A stretch of DNA of 64,000 bases from Pigmentibacter sp. JX0631 (GTDB lineage Bacteria; Bdellovibrionota_B; Oligoflexia; Silvanigrellales; Silvanigrellaceae): NCBI RefSeq assembly GCF_029873255.1, contig NZ_CP123622.1:3199001-3263000 (forward strand), given 5' to 3'. Positions 15,335 to 29,100 of the stretch are shown piece by piece. The position numbers were made by a program, and so were the translations under genes. Position 1 is the stretch's first letter; the number at the start of each line of letters is the position of its first letter. Below the pieces are notes generated by a model that ran no database searches, was not told the origin of the DNA, and was given only the letters and a program-made list of their open reading frames with translations.

Positions 15335-17107
15335 ATGAAATATTTGATGAAAAAAAATTTTGCTATATTTAAGTTCAAAAAAAACTTTCTAATAACTTGT
15401 GCTACAAAAAGTGTTTTCTTTTCTTTGCAGGCAATAGCTCAAGATTTACCTAATACACCAGAGCAAGTGATTGATGAAGGAATCAGAAGGCAGGAAGAAA
15501 AAGCGAAAGAATATTCTGATAAAATTAAAAAAACAGATGATGTTTTAGCACCAGAAAAAGAAGTTGATTTATCAAAAGAAATTCCCATAGAAGATAATTG
15601 TTTTACTATTAATAAAATTCATTTTCTAGGCGAACATTTAGAATATTTTCCTTGGTTAGATGATGAAGTCAAATTTATATTAAACAAGTGTGTTGGATTG
15701 AATGGTCTACAAAAAGTATTAAATATTTTAAATTCGGAATTAATCAAAGAAGGATATGTAACAAGCAGAGTTTCAATATCAGAGCAAAATATAAGTTTAG
15801 GAAAAATCAAATTTTTAGTTCATGTTGGAAAAATATCAGAAATTAAAATGATTAAAAAGCATAACTTAGAAAAAATTGAAGATGAAAATTGGGGAACTTG
15901 GAAAAATGCTTTTCCTATAAAAGTAGGTGATGTTTTAAACATTAGAAATTTAGAGCAAGGTATTGAACAAATGCGTAAATTACCTAGCCAGAAAATAACT
16001 ACTCAAATAGAACCAGGAAATGAAATTAATACAAGTATAGTATATATTTTAAGAGAAGAAATTACAATTCTAAGTAGAATAAGATTAGGAGTTACCTTAG
16101 ATAACTCTGGTACTAAAGCTATGGGAAAATCTCAAATAGCTTCTTTTTTAGCATTTGATAATCTTTTAGGAATAAATGATATATTTAGTCTAAGTGCTAT
16201 AAGTAATGCAGAAAATATTTATGAAGAAAATCATTCACAAAGTTTTACAGGCAACTATTTATTTCCATTTAAATTTAGCAATTTTTCGATAAGTAATACA
16301 TATAGTAGGTATGCCCAAACTATAACTTTAACAACGGCAAAAATTTTAGCAAAAGGATATAGTAACAAAACTGATTTTAAATGGGATTATAACGTTTTAA
16401 GAGGTGCTTCCTACAAATTAGGAGTATATTTTAATGTTTCTTACAAAGTTGCTAAGAGTTATATTGGTGATGTTGAAATAATAAAACAAAGTAGAAGAAT
16501 AACAAATTCAGAAGTAGGTTTTACCTATAAAAAACTAATAGGTAGAGCCAGTATAGATTATAGCTTAAGTTACAGAGAAGGGACAAGTTGGTTTAATGCA
16601 CAACCAGATGAAATGCAATACAACAATGATGGGATGACAATTAGACCAAAAATTTGGTTATCATCACTAAGCTATCAGCAGCTTGTTTTACCTTGGGATT
16701 ATCCAATTCAATTTTCATCTGTAACAAGGTTTCAATACACGCAAAATAAAACAGGTACAGCGGATCAATTTGCAATTGGAAATCGTTATTCAGTTAGAGG
16801 TTTTGATGGTGAAAATTCGTTAATAGCTGAAAGTGGTTATTCAATTAAAAATGATATTTATTTTCCTTTAAAATTTTTGCCAGAATTTATGTCTTCAATT
16901 GCTTATTTTGGCGCTGATTTTGGTCAAGTTTGGGGAAAAAGTGACATATATTTACCTGGAAAAATTCTTTCAGGTACTGTAATGGGTATTCAAGGAAAGA
17001 TTACTAAATTTCATTATGACGTTGCACTAGCTGCACCAATATATAAACCAGAAAAATTTAAATCGTCTATTTGGAATTTATATTTAACATTATCAAGCAA
17101 TTTTTAA
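15335..17107 (+). CDS. cdiB: Two-partner secretion transporter (CdiB/FhaC/ShlB family)
   Basis: Outer-membrane barrel that would export the giant protein encoded next. 590 residues. A signal peptide ends near residue 35 (SLQAIA-QDL), followed by a charged helix-forming stretch (about 45-85). The POTRA_2 domain begins at DNCFTINKIHFLGE with paired cysteines C89 and C119, a second POTRA follows, then the 16-strand barrel (about 240-590). The VRGF signature of Omp85-superfamily proteins is at 487-490 (NRYSVRGFDGE). The ATG at 15335 sits directly after GCGG; the ATG at 15347 is an alternative. A 282-bp, very AT-rich region without a gene lies upstream. It is followed 31 nt later by the exoprotein gene. 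Confidence 0.93.
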   Translation: MKYLMKKNFAIFKFKKNFLITCATKSVFFSLQAIAQDLPNTPEQVIDEGIRRQEEKAKEYSDKIKKTDDVLAPEKEVDLSKEIPIEDNCFTINKIHFLGEHLEYFPWLDDEVKFILNKCVGLNGLQKVLNILNSELIKEGYVTSRVSISEQNISLGKIKFLVHVGKISEIKMIKKHNLEKIEDENWGTWKNAFPIKVGDVLNIRNLEQGIEQMRKLPSQKITTQIEPGNEINTSIVYILREEITILSRIRLGVTLDNSGTKAMGKSQIASFLAFDNLLGINDIFSLSAISNAENIYEENHSQSFTGNYLFPFKFSNFSISNTYSRYAQTITLTTAKILAKGYSNKTDFKWDYNVLRGASYKLGVYFNVSYKVAKSYIGDVEIIKQSRRITNSEVGFTYKKLIGRASIDYSLSYREGTSWFNAQPDEMQYNNDGMTIRPKIWLSSLSYQQLVLPWDYPIQFSSVTRFQYTQNKTGTADQFAIGNRYSVRGFDGENSLIAESGYSIKNDIYFPLKFLPEFMSSIAYFGADFGQVWGKSDIYLPGKILSGTVMGIQGKITKFHYDVALAAPIYKPEKFKSSIWNLYLTLSSNF

Positions 17108-17138
17108 AATAAATAATTTATAACAAAAGGAATTTGTT

Positions 17139-20100
17139 ATGTGTAAGAAAAACTTAAAGAAATTAAAAAATTTAAATAACAATAATTTTAATAAAATTAA
17201 TTTTGGTATTCAATGTAAAAAATGTCATACAAGTATTCCACTGTTCAATTTAAAGCGTATTTTTTCATCAGTTTTAGTTGCTGCTTATTATGCATGCCAT
17301 TCTTCAATTGTATATGCGCAAATAGAAGCTTTTCAAAATGCTCCTTCTGGGCATAAACCAATAATGGATGCAGCGCATAATGGAGTCCCTGTTGTTCATA
17401 TCGCTCCACCAAATAATGCTGGGGTTTCGCACAATCAATTTGAAAATTTTAATGTCAATGGTAACGGGGCAATTTTAAATAATAGTAATCAGGATGTTCA
17501 AACACAGCTTGCAGGTTGGATCGCAGCAAATCCTCAATTTGGGCAAAATTCAGCTAGTGTCATTGTGAATGAGGTGATGTCTACAAATCCATCATATTTA
17601 AGTGGTGCAATTGAAGTAGCTGGAAAATTTGCTGATGTTATTATTGCTAATCCAAATGGGATAACTTGTGACGGTTGTGGATTTATAAATACAGGTAGGG
17701 CGAGTTTAGTTGTAGGAAGACCCGAGTTTAGTCATGATGGGTTGGTTGATTCTTTTCAAAACTTAAATGGACAACTTATTATTGGCGGAAAAGGCCTCAA
17801 TGTAACTAATATTCTTCAATTAGATTTAATAGCAAAATCTATGACAGTTAGTGGTGAAGTTTGGGCAAATAAATTAAATGCAGTTCTTAGTTCAAGTAAA
17901 GTAAATTATAAAAATTTAAATGCAAATAAGAATGAAAATAGTACTGGCAGAGCAAATGGTTTTGCACTTGATATAAAAGCAATGGGTGGTATGCACGCCA
18001 AACAATTATTTATTGTAGCGACTGATAAAGGCTTAGGAGTTAATAGTCAAGGGCGTCTATCATCTTTAGAAAGTGATTTGGTTTTAAATGCAAATGGTGA
18101 TATAAAATTAAAAGATATTTTTGCCAAAAATAATTTGGAAATTAGTGGATCTGAAAACATATTTTTAACTGGTAAGGTAATTTCAGAAAATTCAGTTAAA
18201 TTAAAATCTGAAAGAGATATTGAAAATTTAGGAGTTGTTTCGTCAAATGGAATATTAAATATTAATTCATTAAATTTAAATAATAAAGGTGAATTAATTC
18301 AAAATAGTAACAATAGCATTATATTAGAAATTAAAAATAAGTCTGAAAACTCTGGAATAATTTCTGGTAAAGGTGAAATAAAAATTACGGCAGAGAAAAT
18401 AGAAGATAAAAATGGGAAATATGAATCTTTATCAACAATTAATTTAGCTTCCAAAGATTTTAAAACCGATGGTATGAGTTTGGTTTCACAGAATATTGAA
18501 GTAAAATCAGATTCTATAGAAATTATCAAAACTAATATAGCTACATCAGATTCTGTAAATGTAATTTCAGATAATTTGATATTAGGTAATAATTCAAAAA
18601 TAATTGCAGGAAATAAAGTTAAAATAGATAGCAGTGCATTAAAAAGTGAATTAAGTGAAATTACTTCTAACAAAGAAATTAATATTAATTTAATGTCTCC
18701 GCTAGTCAATAATAATTCTAAAATCATCAGTGAAAATGTTTTAAATATAAATTCAAATGGTTTAGAAAATAATAACGGATATATTTCTGCAAATTCTGCA
18801 AGCTTAAATTTCAATGGAAATGAAGTAAATAATCAATCTGGAAAAATAATTGTTGAAAACGATATTGATTTAAATTCTAGTTACTTAAATAATTCCAATG
18901 GAATGATAGTGTCAGGAAAAAATGTTAAAATTAATACAAATAGTAATAATTTAAATAATTCTAATGGAGTTTTGAAGGCTGAAGGTTTTATAGATGTTAA
19001 TGCAATAAATAGTGAAATAAATAATACAAGTGGTAAGATTATTTCAAATGAAAAAATCACTTTAAATTCACTATTTATAAATAATAATTATGCTGAAATA
19101 AATTCAGGTAATGTGGAAATAAATTCTTCTCTTAGTAATTCTTATGGGATTGTTAATTCAACAAATAGTATTGAATTAAAAGGGGATTTAGTATTAAATA
19201 ATGAAGGTAAAATTCTAGCAGAAAAAAATGTCATAATTGATTCAAACCAGAAAAATATAAATAATAACTATGGAAATATTTTATCAAATGGAAAAATTTC
19301 ACTGAATTCGAATAGTATTGATAATAATTCTGGGTTTATTAGTGGCTATAAAGAAATAATTGTAGCGAGTAATTATATTTCTAATAATGAAGGACGAATA
19401 TTATCTGCTAGTGGTGATATAAGTATAACTAAAGGTGAGTTAAATAATAATTTTGGAATTGTAAATGCAAGAGATAGTATTAAAATAAATTCTGAAAATA
19501 TAAATAATTCAAAGGGTACAATTGTCGGAAGTAATCTTGATATTTTTACGAATGATATTGATAACAGAAATGGTGAGATTTTAGGAAAGAATAAAATTGA
19601 TATTACCAGTAAAAATATTGATAATAGTTATGGATCTATTAATTCAGAAAATATTTTAAAAGTAAATTCTAGTAATTATGATGTATTAAATAATTATGGA
19701 AAAATATCTGCAAAAAATGATTTACAATTATTATCTAATAATTTGCAAAATTCAAATGGAAATATTTCATCAGGAAATAAAGGAAGTATTGAAACTAATA
19801 AGATTGAAAATATAAATGGTGAAATAATATCAAAAATTAATTTAAATATAAAATCAACTGAAATTACAAATTCTGGTCAGATACAATCATTAGGAAATTT
19901 AGATGTCAATAGTGCTGACCTTAAAAATTATAATGGAAATATAATTGCTGGAAATAACCTTAATATTAAGTCAAATATTGTAGAAAATATGAAAGGTAAA
20001 ATAAATTCAGGAGATAATGTTACTATAGATGCAAAATCTATGGATAATACTGATGGTCAAATTAAAGCAAGAAGTACAACTATTAACTTATTGAATAATG

Positions 20101-23100
20101 GAAATTTAATTAATAAAAATGGAGAAATATTTGCTGAAGAATATTTAAAAATTAAAGCGGAATTATCATCAAATGATGGTGGAAAAATTCGTTCAAATGG
20201 TAATATGGTATTGGATTTTGAAGGAACTAATTTTAATAATGCTGGCGGAACAATTGAATCTGGAAAATCGATGCAAATATTTGCAAAAGAAATTGATAAT
20301 TCAAAAGGAAAATTAAAAAGTGGAACAAATATAGATTTGCAAATAACTAATTTATTAAATAAAGAAGGTGAAATTAATGCTAAAGAAAATTTAAAATTAA
20401 AAGCAAATTCTGTTTTAAATATTCTAGGTAAATTTTTTGCAAAAAATCAAGATTTAAATTTAGGTGAAAATGGCATACTAAATAATGAAAATGGAGAATT
20501 ATTTTCTGAAAAAAATCTTTCAATTCAGTCTAGTGAATTAAATAATAATTCAGGGAAAATTATTGCTAATGAAAATGTTGTCATAAATTCAGGTTTAACT
20601 GTTGAAAATAAATTAGGAATAATTTCATCAAATAATGAAATTAATATTTCTTCAAATACTTTAGAAAATAATTTTGGAAATATAAGTGCTAATAATTTAT
20701 TTGTAAAAACTGGCGAATTAAACAATGAAGAAGGCAAAATTCTTGCAAGCGGAAACAATTCCGTAAATGCAGGAAATATAGAAAACAAGCAAGGTAAAAT
20801 TCATGGTCAAGTGGTAGCAGTTACGTTAACGCAAGGTAGTTCAATAAGTAACAGCAGTGGCGAATTGCTTGCAGAAAAAAGCTTAAGCTTGCAAGGCGGT
20901 GTCGCGGCAAATGATCAAGGCTTGATATCTGCCAAAGAAAGTTCCGTAATAAATACCCAAGGGGAAGAATTAAATAACAATAGTGGTAAAGTCCAAGCTG
21001 TTGGAACATTAACAATCAACTCCGCAGACATAAGCAACAAGCAAGGCGAAATAGTCAGTACAGACAAATTGCAGATAGAAAGCACGGCGTTCAATAACGA
21101 AACAGGAAAAGTGCTTAGCAGCAAAGAAATAGCAATTAAAAGTAAAGAATTAAATAATAAGCAAGGTGAAATTGTAGTTCAAAATACAGGAACACCTATT
21201 GCTGGGCATATTGTAATTCAAACCCAAGGGCAAAAAATAAATAATGAAGAAGGTAAAATTCTTGCAAGCGGAAACAATTCTGTAAATGCAGGAAATATAG
21301 AAAACAAGCAAGGTAAAATTCATGGTCAAGCGGTAGCAGTTACGTTAGTACAAGGTAGTTCAATAAGTAACAGCAGTGGTGAATTGCTTGCAGAAAAAAG
21401 CTTAAGCTTGCAAGGTGGTGTTGCGGCAAATGATCAAGGTTTGATATCTGCCAAAGAAAGTGCTGTTATCAATACCCAAGGGGAAATATTAAATAACAAT
21501 AGTGGTAAAGTCCAAGCTGTTGGAACATTAACAATCAATTCTGCAGACATAAGCAACAAGCAAGGCGAAATAGTCAGTACAGACAAATTGCAGATAGAAA
21601 GCATGGCGTTCAATAATGAAACAGGAAAAGTGCTCAGCAGCAAAGAAATAGCAATTAAAAGTAAAGAATTATATAACAAGCAAGGCGAAATTGTAGTTCA
21701 AAATTCTGGAGCACCGCTTGCTGGACATATTGTAATTCAAACCCAAGGGCAAAAAATAAATAATGAAGAAGGTAAAATTCTTGCAAGCGGAAACAATTCT
21801 GTAAATGCAGGAAATATAGAAAACAAGCAAGGTAAAATTCATGGTCAAGAGGTAGCAGTTACGTTAGTACAAGGTAGTTCAATAAGTAACAGCAGTGGTG
21901 AATTGCTTGCAGAAAAAAGCTTAAACTTGCAAGGTGGTGTTGCGGCAAATGATCAAGGGTTGATATCTGCTAAAGAAAGTGCTGTTATCAATACCCAAGG
22001 GGAAATATTAAATAACAATAGTGGTAAAGTCCAAGCTATTGGTACGTTAACAATCAATTCTGCAGACATAAGCAACAAGCAAGGCGAAATAGTCAGTACA
22101 GACAAATTGCAAATAGAAAGCGCAGCGTTCAATAACGAAACAGGAAAAGTGCTTAGCAGCAAAGAAATAGCAATTAAAAGTAAAGAATTAAATAACAAGC
22201 AAGGTGAAATTGTAGTACAAAATACTGGAGCACCGCTTGCTGGACATATTGTAATTCAAACCCAAGGGCAAAAAATAAATAACGAAGAAGGTAAAATTCT
22301 TGCAAGCGGAAACAATTCCGTAAATGCAGGAAATATAGAAAATAAGCAAGGTAAAATTCATGGTCAGGCGGTAGCAGTCACGTTAACGCAAGGTAGTTCT
22401 ATAAGTAACAGCAGTGGTGAATTGCTTGCAGAAAAAAGCATAAACTTGCAAGGTGGTGTCGCGGCAAATGATCAAGGATTGATATCTGCCAAAGAAAGTG
22501 CCGTAATAAATACCCAAGGGGAAAAATTAAATAACAATAGTGGTAAAGTCCAAGCTGTTGGTACGTTAACAATCAATTCTGCAGACATAAGCAACAAGCA
22601 AGGCGAAATAGTCAGTACAGACAAATTGCAGATTGAAAGCACAGCGTTCAATAACGAAACAGGAAAAGTCCTTAGCAGCAAAGAAATAGCAATTAAAAGT
22701 AAAGAATTAAATAACAAGCAAGGTGAAATAGTAGTACAAAATACTGGAGCACCGCTTGCTGGACATATTGTAATTCAAACCCAAGGGCAAAAAATAAATA
22801 ACGAAGAAGGTAAAATTCTTGCAAGCGGGAACAATTCCGTAAATGCAGGAAATATAGAAAATAAGCAAGGAAAAATTCATGGTCAAGCGGTAGCAGTCAC
22901 GTTAACGCAAGGCAGTTCTATAAGTAACAGCAGTGGCGAATTGCTTGCAGAAAAAAGCTTAAGCTTGCAAGGTGGTGTCGCGGCAAATGATCAAGGATTA
23001 ATATCTGCCAAAGAAAGTGCTGTTATCAATACCCAAGGGGAAAAATTAAATAACAATAGTGGTAAAGTCCAAGCTGTTGGAACATTAACAATCAATTCCT

Positions 23101-26100
23101 CAGACATAAGCAACAAGCAAGGCGAAATAGTCAGTACAGACAAAATGCAGATAGAAAGCACAGCGTTCAATAACGAAACAGGAAAAGTGCTTAGTAGCAA
23201 AGAAATAGCAATTAAAAGTAAAGAATTAAATAACAAGCAAGGTGAAATTGTAGTTCAAAATACAGGAACTCCGCTTTCAGGACATATTGCCATTCAAACC
23301 CAAGGGCAAAAAATAAATAATGAAGAAGGTAAAATTCTTGCAAGCGGAAACAATTCCGTAAATGCAGGAAATATAGAAAATAAGCAAGGTAAAATTCATG
23401 GTCAAGTGGTAGCGGTCACGTTAACGCAAGGTAGTTCTATAAGTAACAGAAGTGGTGAACTGCTTGCAGAAAAAAGCTTAAATTTGCAAGGCGGTGTCGC
23501 GGCAAATGATCAAGGATTGATATCTGCCAAAGAAAGTGCTGTGATAAATACCCAAGGGGAAAAATTAAATAATAATAATGGTAAAGTCCAAGCTGTTGGT
23601 ACGTTAACAATCAATTCCTCAGACATAAGCAACAAGCAAGGCGAAATAGTCAGTACAGACAAATTGCAGATAGAAAGCACAGCGTTCAATAACGAAACAG
23701 GAAAAGTGCTTAGCAGCAAAGAAATAGCAATTAAAAGTAAAGAATTAAATAACAAGCAAGGTGAAATAGTAGTTCAAAATACAGGAGCACCGCTTGCTGG
23801 GCATATTGTAATTCAAACGCAAGGACAAAAAGTAAATAACGAACAAGGTAAAATTCTTGCAAGCGGAAACAATATGCTAGAAGCAGGAAATCTAGAAAAT
23901 AAGCAAGGAAAAATTCATGGTCAAGCGGTAGCAGTCACGTTGACGCAAGGTAGTTCTATAAGTAACAGCAGTGGTGAATTGCTTGCAGAAAAAAGCTTAA
24001 GCTTGCAAGGTGGTGTTGCGGCAAATGATCAAGGGTTGATATCTGCCAAAGAAAGTGCCGTAATAAATACCCAAGGGGAAAAATTAAATAACAATAGTGG
24101 GAAAGTCCAAGCTGTTGGAACATTAACAATCAATTCCTCAGACATAAGCAACAAGCAAGGCGAAATAGTCAGTACAGACAAATTGCAGATTGAAAGCACA
24201 GCGTTCAGTAACGAAACAGGAAAAGTGCTTAGCAGCAAAGAAATAGCAATTAAAAGTAAAGAATTAAATAACAAGCAAGGTGAAATTATAGTTCAAAATA
24301 CAGGAGCACCGCTTGCTGGACATATTGTAATTCAAACGCAAGGACAAAAAGTAAATAACGAAGAAGGCAAAATTCTTGCAAGCGGAAACAATTCCGTAAA
24401 TGCAGGAAATATAGAAAACAAGCAAGGAAAAATTCATGGTCAGGCGGTAGCAGTCACGTTAACGCAAGGCAGTTCTATAAGTAACAGCAGTGGTGAATTG
24501 CTTGCAGAAAAAAGCTTAAGCTTGCAAGGTGGTGTTGCGGCAAATGATCAAGGGTTGATATCTGCCAAAGAAAGTGCCGTAATAAATACCCAAGGGGAAA
24601 AATTAAATAATGAGAAGGGGCGTATTCAGGCTCAACAGAATCTTGCAATAAATTCAGCTCAATTGATAAACAAGCAAGGAAATATTTCTACTCAAATGAA
24701 TGCTGAAATTAACTCTTTTGATATTAGTAATATTTTTGGGCATATTTTTTCTAAAGAAAACCTCAATATCAATAGTAGTAATATTGATAACACAAATGGA
24801 AAAATAAACGGGCAAGATCTAAATATGCTTCTTGCAGGTTCTTCTAGTATAAGTAATAATGATGGAAAAATAATTGCCGAGAAAAGTTTTGATCTAAAAG
24901 GTGGACTTTTAACAAATGTTAAAGGTGAAATTTTAGCAAACTATGATTTAAATTTTAATTCACATGGTCTTCTAATAAATAATGATCAAGGTTCAATTCA
25001 TTCTAACCAAAATATTGATATTCAATCAGGTCTTTTGACGAATAGGCAGGGTTCAATACAAAGTGAAAGAAACTCAAAATTCAAAAGTAGTGACCTTATA
25101 AATGATAAAGGAAAAATATTTTCTCAGGAAAAAATTGATGTTGATAGTAATTTAATATCTAATAAAGAAGGTTTTATTGTTGCTAAAGAAATTGAAATAA
25201 ATACAAATAACCATAAGATAGAAAATCAAAAAGGTACTATACATTCTAAAAATGATATTAACATCCAATCTAATGATTTGCATAATGAGCATGGAAGTAT
25301 TCTTGCTGGAAATAGATTAAATTTAACTACTGCAAGTATTTTTAATAATTATGGTTATCTTGCGGGTCAATCAGGTATTAATAGTAACAGTCAAAAAATA
25401 GACAATACAAGCGGTTTAATTCTGACAAAAAAAATTGCAGCTAGTTTAGGAATGAATACAAATAATAAAGAAATAATAAATAAACTTGGAACAATTGTAA
25501 GTAGCAATGATTTATCTATTCAATCTGGTGACATAAAGAATGAAAATGGAAAATTATTTGGACAAAGCATTGATATTAAGTTAGTGAAAGGGACAAATTT
25601 AAGTAATGATAATGGAAGTATTATTTCTAAAAGTGATTTAAATATTACTGGTGGTTTAAATTCAAATAAATTTGGTTTAATTGCCTCACATGGTAATTCA
25701 AATATTAATTCTGATGGTCAAACGGTAAATAATTCCCAAGGTGTAATTCAAGCTAATAAACAGCTTACATTGAAAACAGAAAATTTAAATAACAATCAAG
25801 GGGTAATTGCTTCTGTAGATCAATTAAAAATTAATAGTAAAATTTTAGATAATGATAAAGGAAAATTATTTACTACCGGAAGCTCAAATATTAATATTGA
25901 AACAAATAAGCAAAAATTATCAAATAATGAAGGTAAAATTTCAGCCAGTGGAAATCTTGCTCTTAATGCGAGTGAACTTATTTCTAATAAAGGTGTCGTT
26001 AGTGCTGAAAATGTTGATGTAAACTTAAATAATGGAAAACTAGAAAATGATCACGGTAAATTGATTGCTGAAGAAAAATTAAATATTAATAGTGGTTTTA

Positions 26101-29100
26101 TTTCAAATAAATATGGAACTCTTGGTTCTAACAACAAATTAGACATTAATACAAACAAACATAATTTAGATAATTTAAATGGTAAACTACAAGCTGAAAT
26201 AGCAACCATCCAGAGCGGAAATTTTGATAATCAAAATGGCGTTATAAATGTAGGAAATAAATTAAATGTAAATAGTGAATTATTTAATAATAATAATGGA
26301 ATAATTGTAGTTCATAGTATAAATAATAATAACTCTAATGAGTTTATATTAGATACAAATGGAAATGAATTTTCAAACGTAGGCGGAAAAATATTTGCAA
26401 ATGTTTTAACAAAAATATTAAATACTAGTAATATTAAAAACAATAACGGTTATTTATTTGCGAAAGATCTAACTATTAAAATAGATCATCTACAAAATAA
26501 TCATGGAATTGTTTTTACTAGTAATCATCTCAAAATTGACGCAAATGAATTAAGTAATCAAAATGGGCGAATTATTTCTAGTAATACTTTAACTGCAAAC
26601 ATAAGTAATGTTATTCAAAATCAGCAGGGGCAGATAAACGCAACTGGCAATTTAAATTTAAAAACGCAAAATTTTAATAATAGTAGTGGACAAATCGCAA
26701 GTTTAAGTAATTTAATTTTAAATGCAAACCAAATTAATAATTCTTCAGGTACTATTCATGGAAATGGTGCAAGTAAAATTGAAGCAAGCTCAACAAATAA
26801 CAATAGTGGTCACATATATTCAAACGGATCATTGGTTTTAAATAGTTCAACATTACAAAATGAAAATGGAAATATTGGAACAACTCAAAATTTAGAAATA
26901 AACTCTAGTAGTAATTCTTTAGGTGGAAAAATTATTAGCCAAGGAAATATGAATTTAAATATTTCTTCTAACTATACAAATACTACAGATTTAGCAGCAG
27001 GTGGAAATTTAAATTTATCAACAGCTGGTTTGACGAATAGTAATAAAATTCAAGCTAATGGAAATTTAAAAATAAACACAAGTGGAGATGCTACTAATAA
27101 TAAAGGTGCTACAATTGCTGCAAAATCAGCAGAATTAAATGTACAAGGTAAGTTTACAAATTTAGGAAAATTTGATGGTGAAAATGTAAAAATAAATGCT
27201 GCTAGTATAGAAAATAAGGCTCAAATATCAGGAAATAATTTAGACATAAAAGCCAATGAAATTCTAAATCATGAGCAAGGAAAATTTGTTGGAGCATCTG
27301 CTAATGGTTCAATTAATTTTGCAGGTGGAAATTTAACAAATGAAAAGGGTGGAGAAATTTTATCAGCTGGTAATATTTCATTTAGCTTAGATAAATTAAC
27401 AAATATTTCTACCAAAATATATGCATCAGGAAACATAAATTTTAATTCAACTGATGTAACAAATAAAAAAGAAAATTATGTAACTGAAATTCGAGAAATT
27501 GTTTACAATTATTCACCACATAAAAATGAATTACAATTTGAAAAAGGTGATATATTAGGACATAAAAGAAGAGAAAAAATAACCCACCGTAAAACAACTT
27601 ATGGTGAAGAAATTAAAGAAGATAGTGCTGTTGGAGAAATTAAAGCGGGTGGCAATATGCACTTTGCAGGAAATGTCTTAAATGATAAAAGTGTAATTAT
27701 ATCTGCCGGTACTATGATTTTTAACCAAGCTAGTACCAATAATGCTTCATATATTATTGAAAGACAATATTGGGAAAATGGGAATTTCTTTGATGTACAT
27801 AGATATGAAATTTCATTTTCAGATAGTATGTTTGGAGGTTTTCAAACAAAACACGAAATTCGTACAGATGACAAAGTATTATTTAATATTACTAGATCTG
27901 ATAACGCTATGGAAAAACATACTCTCACCGAAGCAATTATGGTTGGGAATAAAGCTGTTGGTACCTTGACTCAAGCGCAAAATATTAATCTTTCTGCAAC
28001 ACAAAATATTGTACCTTCTTTGAGCTTTTCCTCTCCAGCGCAAAATCCAGGCGTTTCTTTAGTAAAATTAAATAAGGAAAGTAATTATCAAGGCTCAATC
28101 CAAAGTTCTTTTAATCCAGACGAACAAGTTTTACAAACTGCTGCTACAAATAATCAATCATTTGTTGGAAATAAATTAAGTTTGCAAGCTGTGCAAAAAG
28201 AAAATATTCAAACTGCTCAACTTCAAACTTATGGTAAAGTATTAACGGATAATATTTCTTTTAGAAATGGAAGTATTGAAAATCCTAATATTCCTTTATT
28301 TGCAAACAGAAATACGCAATTTTCTTTCAGCGGAATGACTCAGTATAATGCAGATCAGGGTTCTTTATTAAATTATAGTAATACTAGTGAAGTTATTCCT
28401 GCAGAATTAAGTTTAACTGATAAAGAAAATTTTAATTTTGGAAATATTTCTATTGATAACAAAAATAATGAAAATATTGAAATAAATACTTTTGAAAATG
28501 CAAATAATATTTTAAATAGTCAAGAAACAGAGCCTTTTTCAGTTCCGCTTGATAACGGATTATTAAAACAAAGCAATGTTTTTCAATATTTTGATCCAGC
28601 TGCATTTAACCAAAATTATGCTTTAAATATGTTTGACTATTTTGCAGCAAATAAACAAAGTATAAAACAAAATTATCAACTAAGTTTCACTGAATTAGAA
28701 AAATATAGTTTAAGTAATTTGGAGCAAAAAGGAGTTAACTTCAGAAAAGAAACAGATTCTAAATATACTGACTATAATAATTTTTATGCAAGTGATTATT
28801 ATTTTAACCAATTAAAACTTCAGCCTGACAGACAGCTTAAAAAATATGGTGACAATCAAAATGGACGCCTTGCAGATGCTGATGATAATTTGGGTTTAAC
28901 AGGCCAAACTTTTCTTACTAACTATCAAGCAACAGAAAAACAATTTGTGCAAATTGTTAATGCAGGAAAACAGTTTACCCAAAGCTATCAAATTTCACCG
29001 GGTACAAATTTATCTGCGGAATCGATGAAACAATTGACAAGTATTATTATTGCAAATGTAGATGAAAAAACAAATAAAGTTGAAAAAGGATTAAGAAATT

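Noticed and set aside
21434-24274. Six antisense 81-residue ORFs at 519-bp intervals
   Set aside because: They are frame shadows of the cdiA repeats, appear once per copy and have no SD or own conservation pattern.
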